DNA of 64,000 bases from assembly GCA_963575645.1 (NCBI GenBank), contig OY754469.1, positions 48,690,753 through 48,754,752 of the forward strand. The letters run 5' to 3'. The notes beneath the pieces are model-generated. The model made no database searches, had not been told where the DNA came from, and saw only the letters and a list, made by a program, of their open reading frames with translations. Numbering within the stretch: position 1 is the first letter of the stretch; every line of letters starts with the position of its first letter. The position numbers and the translations under genes are program-made. The DNA is from Xanthostigma xanthostigma. Lineage: Eukaryota > Arthropoda > Insecta > Raphidioptera > Raphidiidae. Below are positions 22,019 to 32,999 of this stretch, piece by piece.

Positions 22019-22477
22019 TTACATTTCGATTTTACTCGTTCCGAAAAACGTGGAATCCAATTACCTATCGTATCACAGATCCTACGGCCTTGATCGACGT
22101 TACGTCAACCATTTCCAAACACAGTGTACAAAGTGTTTTGGTATCAAGCTTATAGAGAGTAGTGTCGGCACAATTGAAAAAATACAATAAAATACCTTCA
22201 GCGAATGTCGGTCCTGTTAAGGCTAGCCTCGTCCGTTTCCGTAAGTGAGTTTTGTTTACAGTCGACTAAGCGACTTTCAATGGGCAAACATACGTGCGGC
22301 AGCGAGTGAATCCGCCTCCACAAGCCTACTGCAGCGGTCCGCATTGAAACCAGAACACCTTTCGCTTTGTTCTGGTTAAAATACGTGCCTCGGGAGGCCA
22401 GCGGTCAAACAAAGGAGACACTCAAGTATTTCTAAATCGAGCGTTGTCCGAATTGTGCCTATATATCTATTACGTTA
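22019..22477. other. Less AT-rich unique stretch
   Basis: No repeat was recognised. A 39-nt open segment at 22202-22240 ends at TTTCC|GTAAGTGAG and is preceded by CTTCAG. It is a weaker exon candidate than 4399-4437 because the upstream tract is not pyrimidine-rich. Confidence 0.35.
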
Positions 22478-23292
22478 AAGCCGCTGCACACAAGGCTGTA
22501 TTTAGCCGCTAGATTTGACCGCTAGTTTTCTTATTATCGCTTCACACGAGACGTCTTTTCAAGCTTGGATAGATCTGGTACGCGCACAGTGACAGTTCAA
22601 ATATAAACCACATAGCAAAACGTCTCCGTTGTCTGACTGAGCAGAATGACGGCGTGTTGGTTTGTGGGCGTTTGGCTGAATAAGCCGCTAGATTCTTTGC
22701 TAGATTTGACAACTAGTTTTCTAGCGCTGATTTTCTTATTATCGCTTCACACGAGACGTCTTTTCAAGCTTGGATAGATCAGGTGCGCGCGCAGTGACAG
22801 TTCAAATATAAACCACATAGCAAAACGTGTCCGTTGTCTGACTCTGAGCAGAATGACGGCGTGTTGGTTTGTGGGCGTTTGGCTGAATAAGCCGCTAGAT
22901 TCTTTGCTAGATTTGACAACTAGTTTTCTAGCGCTGATTTTCTTATTATCGCTTCACACGAGACGTCTTTTCAAGCTTGGATAGATCTGGTGCGCGCGCA
23001 GTGACAGTTCAAATATAAACCACATAGCAAAACGTGTCCATTGTCTGACTCTGAGCAGAATGACGCCGTGTTGGTTTGTGGGCGTTTGTTCATGTCGCCC
23101 ACGTGACAACATACTGTTTTCTGATTGGTTCTTGCTCAGAGTAAGTAAAGGACCTAGCAAGAAAAATAGCCTCATTTCTATAATTTTAAAATCTGTCTTG
23201 TGAGCTAGCAGACGAGCCCGCAGTGACGTCATAACCAGTCTCGTATCCAGCCTACCGGCCAGCAGAAGTCCAAGCAGTGTTTTCAGCCTTTA
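22478..23292. mobile_element. TIR element family F, copy 3, internally amplified
   Basis: It begins GCCGCTGCACACAAGGCTG like the other family F copies. The stretch from about 22505 to 23095 contains almost three tandem units of 207 bp (junctions at 22674 and 22881 with TTGGCTGAATAAGCCGCTAG). Each holds the CTTCACACGAGACGTC and GACTCTGAGCAGAATGACG blocks. The right terminus is slightly damaged. Confidence 0.75.
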
Positions 23293-23609
23293 GTTCGCGT
23301 TGCCAGTTTCTCCACACATTAGAAATCACCAAATAGAAAAAATTCAATTTATTTTATTTTGTTCTTATATATACAGTCGAACACACGCAGAGAGAGAGGA
23401 GTTGTAAATTATAGACGCTCGAAAACTGAGATCGCATTAGCATCGGTTTCAGCTGGGCAATTAAATACATTAAAATACTATATTGGTTAGAATAGTCATG
23501 AGGTCATCTTAAATCTCGAATTTTTAGTTGTAAGTAAAAGACAAATCGAACCATTATAATATGTAAAATATTATAATGATTCGATTTGTTTCGTTAAAAA
23601 TTTAGTTAA

Positions 23610-23804
23610 ATTTTTAAATTTTCTCAGGGTTTGAAATGCAACACAACAAGCTTTGAAAGGAGTCCTATTAATTTTTCTATAGCTGTTTTTAACAAATTAC
23701 CAACACCTTTGAAAAATATTACGCCTATCTCTAAGTTTAAAATAGCTCTTAGACAGTTTTTAGTCGCAAAGTCTTTTTATAAAACTAGCGATTTCTTTTT
23801 ATAA
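23610..23804 (+). pseudogene. Non-LTR retrotransposon C-terminal fragment
   Basis: The frame reads AVFNKLPTPLKNI, then FKIALRQFLVAKSFYKTSDF and a stop at 23802-23804. This is the same C-terminal pattern as at 14828-15262 but clearly another family. A short 3' UTR ends in an (ATT)n tail at 23868-23895. Confidence 0.7.
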
Positions 23805-23895
23805 ATTGTAACTATATTATGTATTTTTTGACTATCCAAGCATCCTTCGAGGTCTGTTGGAAATAAAATTATTATTATTATTATTATTATTATTA

Positions 23896-24385
23896 CTTGA
23901 TGTGTATTAAAATTATCACATTTTTAATAAATTCGATTTGTATGTTAATATAATATCGACAACGTTAGTTTTTTTATATCAAGTGATTCATAATAATTCC
24001 AGTACATCCCTGTTTGCAATAATACTCAATACACCCCTGTCTTAGTCCATATGTATGTACGGCAGGGTTTTGCTTCGGCATACACATTCATTGCAAAGAA
24101 CTAAAAGACCAAAGTAGGTAAATACTACAAAAGTCAAGGAAAAAAACTATTATCTCGAGATAGAAAATACAGAATGTAGATGGTCTCAATCTCTTTTTTT
24201 ACAATGAGCTCAGGGAATAATAGCTATCTACTTGACTTATCATTAAAATATGTTTTATTTTACAATACTTTTTTCCAGATTCAGTAAAGTTAAAAAATTG
24301 TAATATTTAGATAAAGAAAAACTATTTTTAAGAGAAGCTATCAACTAAGCCAAAGCAGCTTGTTTATTTTTGTGTTTATTAAAAA
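23896..24385. other. AT-rich stretch without recognised features
   Basis: No gene or repeat was recognised. Confidence 0.45.
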
Positions 24386-24945
24386 CTAGCGGTCTCGCCC
24401 GGTTTCACCCGGATGCAGAAGAACGAATGGGGGGAAGGATATGAGTACGCACGTTCATCTTAGTTTACCGAGATAAATGTTGTGTCCAAATTTCATGATG
24501 ATCGTAGTTCCCGTTCCAAAGTTTTTGTCGGACGGACAAATTTTGAGTTATATTTTGCATTGATGCTCCGCTCCTATTGGTCGTAGCGTGCTATTATTAA
24601 GCCCATAGCCTTCCTTGATAAATGGGCTATCCAACAACAAAAAAATCAAATCGAATCAGTAGTTTCTGAGAAAGCGTGTTCAACCAAACATACAAACAAA
24701 CTCAAATCTTTGGTTAACGTCTGATTAGAATGCTTCAATAAATAAAATTATCGACCAATTACTTGAAGCGAATTTTTTCAAATACGAATTATAAATTAAT
24801 TATTTTTGTATTTTTTAGATTAATTCTGAAATCCGGACCGAAACGTCAATGTATTAATTATTATTTTTTGTTAATATATTTGTCAAAAAAATTGGTCGAT
24901 AATTTTATTTATTAAACAAACTCTTCAGCTTTAGATATTAGTATA
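24386..24945 (-). mobile_element. Helitron family X, copy interrupted by a family C insertion
   Basis: On the minus strand it ends CCGGGCGAGACCGCTAG followed by T. The family X body is collinear with 18663-19017 up to the first ~40 nt, where the family C element at 24704-24913 has inserted. The 5' terminal bases are slightly changed. Confidence 0.75.
24704..24913 (-). mobile_element. Family C insertion inside a Helitron, 10-bp duplication
   Basis: It is flanked by AAACAAACTC (24694-24703, 24914-24923), sequence that is single-copy in uninterrupted family X Helitrons. It has both terminal inverted repeats (ATTATCGACCAATT and complement) and the one-sided extension on the left. The hammerhead-like hairpin has collapsed by deletion (CTGAAATCCGGACCGAAACG), but GAAACGTC remains. 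Confidence 0.8.
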
Positions 24946-25489
24946 CAGTTGTAAACAACAATAAGACAAAGTGTGTTGACAAAGCTGAAATTGTAATAAC
25001 AAATAAAATTGACTGAACATAATATAGTTTAATAATTTAACATTAATGGTCACCAGTCTTATACTTTATGGTATAGTGCAGAATTTTATTACATTTTTAT
25101 GTTTCAAAAAGAAAAAGTATAAACAGTAAACACGTATGAAACATAACCTCTAAGATTAGATTCTACATTCATAAAATGAACTCAAATGTTTTCTCAGCCA
25201 TGTTTTCTTATTTAACTGACAAACAGAGATAACTTTTTATTGTGTTTTTTAAATCAATCAGCTTTCCTAATATATTAATATATAAACAATAGATACAAAT
25301 AATCATCATTAATCAAACTTTGAGGCAATCTGAAAATTTGGGTAACATTTTTTTCGAAATGTATGAACACAAAATGAATAAACTGACTGGAAGGTAGTGG
25401 GGCCCAGTCAAGCTGTAAATTTTTAACTTTCCGAAAATTTTATTTGCAAAAAAAGTCCTTGAGGAATTTTGAAATTTTAACATCGCCTT
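24946..25489. other. AT-rich stretch without recognised features
   Basis: No gene or known repeat was seen. Confidence 0.45.
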
Positions 25490-25745
25490 GGTTTTATGTT
25501 TCATTCTCGTGTAATTTTAATAGGACTGAAAATGCCCAATATCAGTATAATCGGCTACTTTTTTTGCATAGCGGCCATTTTGAAATTCGCCATCTTGACT
25601 ATTTATTGTTGTAATAGAAATACACTCTGTGAAAATTTTAACTCTCTACCTATAACGGTTCATGAGATACAGAAAGACGGATGGACAGCGGAGTCTTAGT
25701 AATAGGGTCCCGTTGGGCGCGTTTTGGATACGGAACCCCAAAAAT
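25490..25745 (+). repeat. Short interspersed repeat ending TACGGAACCCCAAAAA
   Basis: The closing phrase ACAGCGGAGTCTTAGTAATA, GGGTCCCGTT and TACGGAACCC is one I recognise as widespread in Lepidoptera. No other copy lies in this window, so the boundaries are approximate and the class is unknown. Confidence 0.4.
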
Positions 25746-26058
25746 GTATCCCAGGCAGTTAATTATAGACGAAGCATCTAGTTAATTTAAATTTCTAATT
25801 CAATTCACGCCGCGTCAACGTAACAATTTGCAACTATCATAAATATTTGTAAAGTACATACGTTTTCAACAAAATATTATTTGCATTGAAATTTATAAAC
25901 CGATAAAGCTCATATGTACAAAGCTTTGACGGAACATACAAACATACATATCTGCATAATAAACACCTAAATCTAGCCAACAGAGATCAGTGGTCACTGA
26001 GCACTCTTATTCATATTATACAAAGCGTCACATGAAAACTGTATTCGCTGGGTGCGTG

Positions 26059-26093
26059 ACGGCAGCCCCGTCTACGGTAGACGGGGCTGCCGT
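26059..26093. repeat. Perfect 35-nt GC-rich palindrome
   Basis: Two 17-nt arms, ACGGCAGCCCCGTCTAC and its exact complement, flank a single G at 26076. The surroundings are AT-rich and no other copy is present in the window. It may be a hairpin end of a degraded element or a cruciform-prone site. Confidence 0.85.
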
Positions 26094-26624
26094 ACATGAC
26101 AGTAGTCTCCTTTTTTACACCCACCCCTTTCCGGAATTACGTCATCGCTCTTGTTTTAATGGCACCGCCTAATTTTTGAAGTGAAAACTTCTTTAGCGGT
26201 GTTGTACACTTTTTTTGTAATGGGTAAAAAATGTTAAACTCGCGTCAGGCGTCAGGTAAAGTAAGAACTGGGTGAGCGAGAAAACTCTCTAATTTATACA
26301 ACGCTAGACATCTAGCGTTGAAATATCGTACCTACATAAAAATGCAATCTATGATACAAACCATTTTGATCGAAAATTCGTCAGACGTTAATATTCAAGT
26401 TTTCACTTCTCCCGGAGTGCAAACCTTTTTTTTATAGTTTAAGATCGATTATTATCAAATTCAAATTTCAGCGTTACGCTATTATTTGACACATGAACTG
26501 ACAGTTTCCGAGATATTAATTGTTAAATGTGAAGGTAAACATAACTGCCAAGCAGTAGATTATAAAATGTTAACTGTTTCAACTAATTCCTACTGTTAAT
26601 GTCAAATGGTATAGACACTGTGGA

Positions 26625-26745
26625 CAGTAGGCGTAATATGGTGGTGGCGGTGCAATGTCATATATGGTGGAGGTGCAGTGTCACATGATGAAGGTGCAAT
26701 TTAAACCCGTCGTTCAATTTACCGATTAAGCAACTACTTTTCGAA
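26625..26745 (+). repeat. Direct repeat S, left copy
   Basis: About 120 bp (GTAATATGGTGGTGGCGGTG to AAGCAACTACTTTTCGAA) recurs at 27566-27686 with few changes. The two copies bracket two hAT elements. Confidence 0.85.
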
Positions 26746-26762
26746 TATCAAATGGTGTAGAG

Positions 26763-27052
26763 CAGGCCCGGGAAAATGGCGGCCCGTGGGCCGGATCCGG
26801 CCCACAGCACAATTTTGTCCAACCCGCGAAGCATTTTATAAATTTTAGAAAAATAGTAAAAAAATAGCAAGGGCGCCAGAACAGACGAAAATCCTTTTTT
26901 TTGCTCTCCAAATGCGGAAATAGAATGTGAGGACCTTTTTTTTTTGCTCTGCAAATTTTTGGCCCGCGATCAAATTTTCATCAGTTATACGGCCCGCGGT
27001 CGAATTTTCATCAGCAATGTGGCCCGGCGATAAAAAGATGTTTCCGCCCCTG
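26763..27052 (+). mobile_element. Non-autonomous hAT-like element (family L, copy 2)
   Basis: It has perfect 8-bp duplications GTGTAGAG (26755-26762, 27053-27060). The ends are CAGGCCCGG / CCGCCCCTG. GGCCCGCG blocks and CATCAG repeat inside and are shared in reverse with 2012-2290. Overlapping open frames here are artefacts. Confidence 0.9.
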
Positions 27053-27076
27053 GTGTAGAGTGTAGACTGTAGATAG

Positions 27077-27561
27077 TAGAGATGCCACGAATATTCGGCT
27101 ACTATTCGGTATTCGGCCCATTCGGCTACTTTTTTTAATATTCGGTATTCGGCCGAATGTTGCGTACTATTCGGCCGAATACCGAATATCAAATCATGGG
27201 GAAAAACGCACATATTACTCAAAAATATGCGAATTTTTTCTTAAATAGTATTATTTTGTAAAGCTTTTTGTGAACAAACAGTGATATTTTTTAGTAATAA
27301 GGACTATTAATGACACAATTTGATGTAACAATGAACAAATAATGCGTGTCGTGACACGGTCTTGTTGCGCAAAAGAAACAAATACGCCCGCGGCGTTGCT
27401 ACCGCACGCTCCGTAATGGGACAAGTCGTAACCTGTCACCCGCGAAATGTACACATAATTTGCCGAACATTCGGCCGCCGAATATTTGGCGCTTCGGCCG
27501 AGAACATGGCAGAATATTCGGTATTCGGTATTCGGCAAAATCACTATTCGTGGCATCACTA
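27077..27561. mobile_element. hAT-like element with ATTCGG subterminal clusters
   Basis: It has perfect 8-bp duplications GTAGATAG (27069-27076, 27562-27569). The ends are TAGAGATGCCACGAATA / TATTCGTGGCATCACTA with a central mismatch. ATTCGGTATTCGGC and GGCCGAAT motifs are packed near both ends, as expected for transposase binding. No transposase. Confidence 0.9.
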
Positions 27562-27565
27562 GTAG

Positions 27566-27686
27566 ATAGTAGACGTAATATGGTGGTGGCGGTGCAATGT
27601 CATATATGGTGGAGGTGCAGTGTCACATGGTGAAGGTACAATTTGAACCCGCATGTTCAATTTACCGATTAAGCAACTACTTTTCG
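27566..27686 (+). repeat. Direct repeat S, right copy
   Basis: It is the partner of 26625-26745, separated by about 940 bp. The left 8-bp duplication bases of the second hAT element overlap its beginning. Confidence 0.8.
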
Positions 27687-27689
27687 AAG

Positions 27690-28430
27690 GTTTAACACTA
27701 CTCGAACCGTACTCGATTTTTCGAATACTCGCACACCGTAGAAGTTAATAATTATATAACAGTCTGTACGTTAGGCGTCGTGTATTTTCATTGCTACCGG
27801 GACAGTATCGATGTAGTGACCGAACTGACATCAAATTTCCATATAAATTGAACGAATATATATTATACACGCAACGAAAAGTGGTCGGGTTAGTTATAGA
27901 CACAAACAAAGATAGAAACGACCGTCCTTTGTGTCATAGAACTGTTATGATTTATTATATATTATAGACAGAATCATTTGCATTGCGCCAATATGTTGCC
28001 AAGGAAATATCACAATTTAAGTCGTAAAGATCCCGATTTGGCTCGATCTTCATCCATCGAGTTTTCTAATGGAATTTGATAATATAATGTATTAATAAAG
28101 AAAAATTTATTTGGTTGCCATTCAATTTCTTGGCACAGCTATTTTTAATAAAAAATTAAAGTTGTTAATTTTATTTTTGAAATGTAGTTATATCGAGTTT
28201 TCAGATACATTTATTACCAATCGAAAGTAAAATATGTAAGTATATGAAATGCCTAAGTTTGGTCGACATTTTGATTCCTGGCATAAAACCAGGTAGACAG
28301 GCACCTTCCAATTAGTATTTTGCAGTTATAGGGTTTTCTAATTTGTCATATATGAAAATATAGATAATTTTATTGCGACACGTGGAACATATTGTATGTA
28401 GGTAACCATAGCAACAAATACCTAACAATT
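27690..28430. other. AT-rich stretch without recognised features
   Basis: Its right part (28380-28420) has a CACGTGGAACATATTRTGTAG phrase shared with 59098-59130. No gene is seen. Confidence 0.45.
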
Positions 28431-28438
28431 ATCATAAT

Positions 28439-28683
28439 GTTTGTTATTATTTTTTCAATATTTTAAACTACTTAATAATTTTGAAAGAATTTTATATAAA
28501 GCGAATTAGAATTAAATATTAATTATTTTTTATATTTTTTAGATCAGTTCTGAAGAAGATCCAAATCCGGGTCGAAACGTTAATGTATTAATTATATTTT
28601 TTGTTAATATAATATTGTCTGAAAAATTGGTCGATAATTTTATTTATTGAAGAGTTCTAATCAGACGTTAATCAAAGATTTGA
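28439..28683 (+). mobile_element. Family C insertion, 5'-truncated single unit
   Basis: It is flanked by ATCATAAT (28431-28438, 28684-28691). It starts within the spacer of the unit and runs through CTGAAGA (28550-28556), a GATCC/GGGTC hairpin that stays paired through a G-U, GAAACGTT, and the full 3' extension ending AAAGATTTGA. It shows the orientation and true 3' end of the family. Confidence 0.8.
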
Positions 28684-28691
28684 ATCATAAT

Positions 28692-29442
28692 ATTTAACAC
28701 TAAATAAATACAATAAAATTAACAGCTTTAATTTTTTATTGAAAATGGCTGTGCCAAAAAATTTAATAGCAACCAAATCAATTTTTCTTTATTAACACAT
28801 TATTATTATCAAATTCCAAATTTCATTAGAAAACTCGATGGGTGAAGATTAAGTCAAATCGGGATCTAAGACTTACTGAAAATAACGTGTAGGGAAAATG
28901 TAGATAAGAAACATGTTAAAAAGGAGCTGTGCCGATGTTTTGCTTGTGTTTAACGTTTCGAAAAATGTATTTCGATCGTTACGATCTAGTTGAATTCTTT
29001 TTGACTAAAATATTCGAGGTTTAATGTCTAATCTTTTGATTTAGTTTACTTGACTATAATAATGTTTAAGTGATAATAATTTAATATTTATGAAGTCATT
29101 TTGGCAATACTGAAATAATCTCCCAGTTCGTATAAGGATGTAGAATACATACCTATAATGCAGATAAGAGAATGGGTAATGTATTGTTGGTTTGTTTGTC
29201 TGTGTACGAGAATTTGAACGTGTACTGTAGGTATTAGTCGCTTACATGAAATCTACACGATTTGTACATTAGTAATATATACGGTGATTAATCAGTATTA
29301 CGTAACGGACGCTAGGTAAATCGTTAATCGATTATACCCAGTTCAAATATATACATAGATACATATCTAATATACAAGGTCTACGTGAAATAATGGGTTT
29401 GTTTCAACAGTCAATCGGGGAATTTCTGACTTTTTACCCTTT
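28692..29442. other. AT-rich stretch without recognised features
   Basis: No gene or repeat was recognised. Confidence 0.45.
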
Positions 29443-29446
29443 TTAA

Positions 29447-30138
29447 GGAGGTTGGTGCGTTATATCAAAAGTAAGTCAAATTCTAAATCGGAACTTTTTT
29501 AATACATTTTTACAAAAGATATAAGTCGATGATACCAATAAATTATTGTCCTAAAGGCATAAATAAATAATTTTTTTTTATTACTAATTAATTATTTCAG
29601 TATTTTACTTAATAAACTAACTAAAATTTTTTATTCAAAGTTAGGTTAGGAAAAATAAATTTATGTAAAAATTTGTATTTTACATATTTTTTGCAGTAAA
29701 TAATTAAAAAAAGAAATTAGAAGTAATGAAAATTAAAATTAAATCATTAAAAAGTTGAAAATTCAGTTAAAATTGTGGAAATTGTCAAGAAAAAAAGTCC
29801 ATAATCGAAAAGTGCTTAGGTTTAATATTTTTTTTATTGATTAAAAGTCTCCTAATTAAATTGGAAAAAAAATATAATATTTGTAAGACATCGATGCTTT
29901 ACCCAGTTAGTTTTGGAACTGCTGACATTATTTGGTTAGTTTTAAAAAATTAAAATGTACCGTTTGTATGCTAGGTTGACATATTTTCCATAAAACTACA
30001 TATAAAAGTTTTTTTTAATTTTTAACTTTATAAATCTCGTAATAATTTTGGTTTTTTTACAGTAAATGTTGTCATAAAAAAATCTATTAAAAAAATTTCA
30101 GATTTTTTTCATTATCTTCGTTTAACGCCTCAACCTCC
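29447..30138 (+). mobile_element. TTAA-flanked element P, copy 1
   Basis: It is bounded by TTAA on both sides with inverted ends GGAGGTTG / CAACCTCC. The 692-bp interior is AT-rich with no transposase frame. A second copy lies inverted at 30926-31623. A TTAA target suggests the piggyBac superfamily, although the ends do not begin CCC as is usual there. Confidence 0.7.
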
Positions 30139-30348
30139 TTAAGCCAAAAGGAAGGGTTATGAGTTTAGCAGTCTATGCATGTATGTTTGTATTTACGGAT
30201 ATTCCACCGTAGCGCCTAAATTATCCATCCAATTTTGATAAATAAGGTGTCAATCGATTCGTTATTATGTCTCGGGTAACATAGACTACACTTATTTTTG
30301 AATTTTGGTCCTAGAAGGGAGCAAATTGAAAACAAATAAAAAATAAGT

Positions 30349-30586
30349 TAAAACCCGACTACCGAAAAGTATGAAACAAAAAACTATTTTCATCTGAGGA
30401 TAGCCGTGATCGTATGCCATATGAGGCCCCTCTAGATGTATAGCATGATGCACTTTGCCCTAGAGCTTATGATCGCTTACTACTGTTAAAATGTAATGTT
30501 TTGTTAGGGTAGGTGGCATATGACCACGGCTATCCTCAGATGAGAATATTTTCTTGTTTTATACTTTTCAGTAGTCGGATTTTTAT
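30349..30586. mobile_element. TIR element Q between the two P copies
   Basis: Imperfect ~68-bp inverted repeats run from AAACCCGACTACCGAAAAGT and CATCTGAGGATAGCCGTG on the left to their complements ending TTTCAGTAGTCGGAT on the right. The CCGACTAC-type end resembles repeats common in Lepidoptera. Confidence 0.65.
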
Positions 30587-30925
30587 TTTTTTAGTTACGC
30601 ATTCACGAAATATTTACAGCGCCAATCGGCTGAGTAAGAATTGGTTAGAGAAATAGGGCTTGTGTTTTAAATATATAGATTTTTTTGTGTACTCCATGTA
30701 TATGTGAATATTTACGTGCCAATATGCACATTCTAATAATAGTAATTGTTTGGTACTGATGCATTTTACAATCCTGAATTTGCATTCTATTAACAAATTA
30801 ACACGAGACCGCAACTAATCAAAATGAACTTTGAAAATATCGAATGGTTCAAATTTCTCAAACGCTTTCCATAAAATACCTTTAAATATACAGTTTACAT
30901 TACCAAATTTCTTAGTTTTAATTAA

Positions 30926-31623
30926 GGAGGTTGAGCCGTTTTACGAAGATAATGAAAAAAATCTGATATACCTACAGTTTTTTTAATAGACTTTTTATGG
31001 CAAAATTTTCTGCAAAAAATCCAAAATAATTAGGAGATTTATAAAGTTAAAAATTAAAAAAAACTTTTACATGTAGTCTTATAGAAAATATGTCAACCTA
31101 GCATGCAAACAGTTCATTTTAAATTTTTGCAAATAACCAAATAATGTCAGCAGTTCCCAAAAAACTAACTATGTAAAGCATCGATGTTTTACGCATATTT
31201 TAATATTTTTTCCAATTTAATTAGGAGACTTTTAATCAATAAAAAAATTATTAAACCTTAGCATTTTTCGATTATGGACTTTTATTCTTGAGAATTTTAA
31301 CAATTTTAACTGAATTTTCAACTTTTTAATGATTTAATTTTAATGTTTATTACTTCTAATTTCTTTTTTTAATTATTTACTGCAAAAAATAGGTAAAATA
31401 CAGATATTTACATAAACCTAACTTTATACAAAAAATTCAAAAGTTAATCCATTAAGTAAAATACTGAAATAATTAATTAATATTAAAAAAAATATATTTA
31501 TTTATGCCTTTATGACAATAATTTATTGGTATCGACTTATAACCTTTTGTAAAAATTTATTATGGAAAAGTTCCAATTTAGAATTCGGCTTCTTTTGATT
31601 GGGACTGTAATGCATCAACCTCC
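30926..31623 (-). mobile_element. TTAA-flanked element P, copy 2 (inverted)
   Basis: It has the same ends and TTAA flanks as copy 1, collinear in reverse (for example AATTTATTGGTATCGACTTA). The two copies form a 700-bp inverted repeat with a ~790-bp spacer. Confidence 0.7.
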
Positions 31624-31926
31624 TTAACTATTAGCCAGAAAAAATTAAATGAATATAGCGTTTTATGTATAGAAAATGATCTACTTCAAACGATCGATTT
31701 TGAAGAGATCATAGATGAATTCGTTTCAAAAAAGATGAAAGGAAAATGTATGTAACTATTTGTCAATAAATTAATTATAAAACAACAAATAAAATCTTTG
31801 TCATTTTAAATTTTTTATTCAAAGAAAATATCCTTAAAAAATTTCCTTGCAAGGGGCCTCACACGCTCAAGTGCCCAAGAGCCCCAATAGTCATTAATCC
31901 GGCTCTGAATATCCCAAAGTGTATCA

Positions 31927-32508
31927 TCATATATATTAATACGCTAAGGTTAAAGATATTTGCCTCCCGTTTTAGAAAAAACCTCACAATTTCTCCACAT
32001 AAATTATATATAATTTTACAGAAAATTGCTTGCTCTACGGACATCGACAACTAAAAAATGTATTATTGCTTTTGTTTTTGTAAATTAATTAAAATACAGC
32101 AACGCTGAACAACGTCTGCCATCTCACGGCTTTAATTTTGAAACAACGTCAACACTTCGATCTGTCATCTGACCTTCATATTGTAAATACTGCATACTGC
32201 CATCTGACTGCTTTAATTTTGAAACAGCGAGCAACGCTGAACAACGTCACAGCAATGCTGCATGATGCCATCTGACGGCTTAGCTCAACGCTTTTGCTAC
32301 TTGCGCCTCTATAGGACAATTTTAATAAAATATTTTTTCGATTTGTCATCTGAGCTTCATATTGTAATACAACAAAAAGAAGAACGTTATAAGCAGTGTG
32401 CAAAATTAGAAACGAATTGAATACCTGCAATCATATTTAAAAAATAATTTTGTAAAGTGATAATTATTATACTTATTTAGTGCGAATAATTCGCACAGGT
32501 CACTCTAG
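31927..32508 (+). mobile_element. Non-autonomous Helitron, family A, complete copy
   Basis: It starts TCATATATATTAATACGC after A and ends in a GTGCGAA/TTCGCAC hairpin and CTAG before T. The sequence is unbroken and closely matches the other copies, indicating recent activity of the family. Confidence 0.88.
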
Positions 32509-32921
32509 TTTAATTGAATTGTACAGATAATTCCAAATAACCGACAAGTTTGCAGTCCATCAACTGCTTTTTTTTAAACGCAGCTCTGTTAATTGTATTA
32601 ACTGTACTACATAATATGTATATCCAGCAGCTAGAGAGTTAAATCTAATGTAATTTGTGGTTTGCGATACATACAGGAGACCGTTTGTCCTTTCGAGATG
32701 CATTTCGCTTACATTTTGCAGAGAGACGACAAATTTAATCATATCTGAGAAAGCGAAATGAGTTTTCTTGTGACAATACTCTCTGTTGCCACATAGAGAG
32801 GCGTGTATGACTTGACTTACAGCAGTCCGAATGTTCTAGTGACATTACTGTGACCTTACAAATTACATTGAACGTCGACGACGGAACAATAATAATATAA
32901 CCGAACGACAAGACGACAGTA

Positions 32922-32993
32922 AGTTGTAATGGTCAGGGTGCTGACCTTTGGATCAGACTGTCGTGGGTTCGAATCCCATCTCCAGCTTCGGTA
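32922..32993 (+). tRNA. tRNA-Gln-like sequence, probably a SINE head or pseudogene
   Basis: A perfect B box (GGGTTCGAATCCC) and a CTTTGGA loop suggest a tRNA-Gln(UUG) origin. The anticodon stem pairs only four bases with an 8-nt loop, and the acceptor arms do not pair. The following ~150 nt show no recognised SINE body or second copy. Confidence 0.35.
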
Positions 32994-32999
32994 TTTGAT

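Noticed and set aside
22500..23095. CRISPR-like array
   Set aside because: The repeats are 207 bp direct units of a transposon with no short repeat-spacer pattern; the DNA is eukaryotic.
26845..27559. Overlapping minus-strand frames of 102 and 125 codons
   Set aside because: They cross hAT element boundaries and low-complexity ATTCGG motifs; no transposase similarity.
29443..31627. One giant foldback transposon
   Set aside because: Each arm has its own inverted ends and TTAA flanks, so two separate copies explain it better.
32922..32993. Functional tRNA-Gln gene
   Set aside because: Acceptor and anticodon stems do not pair properly.
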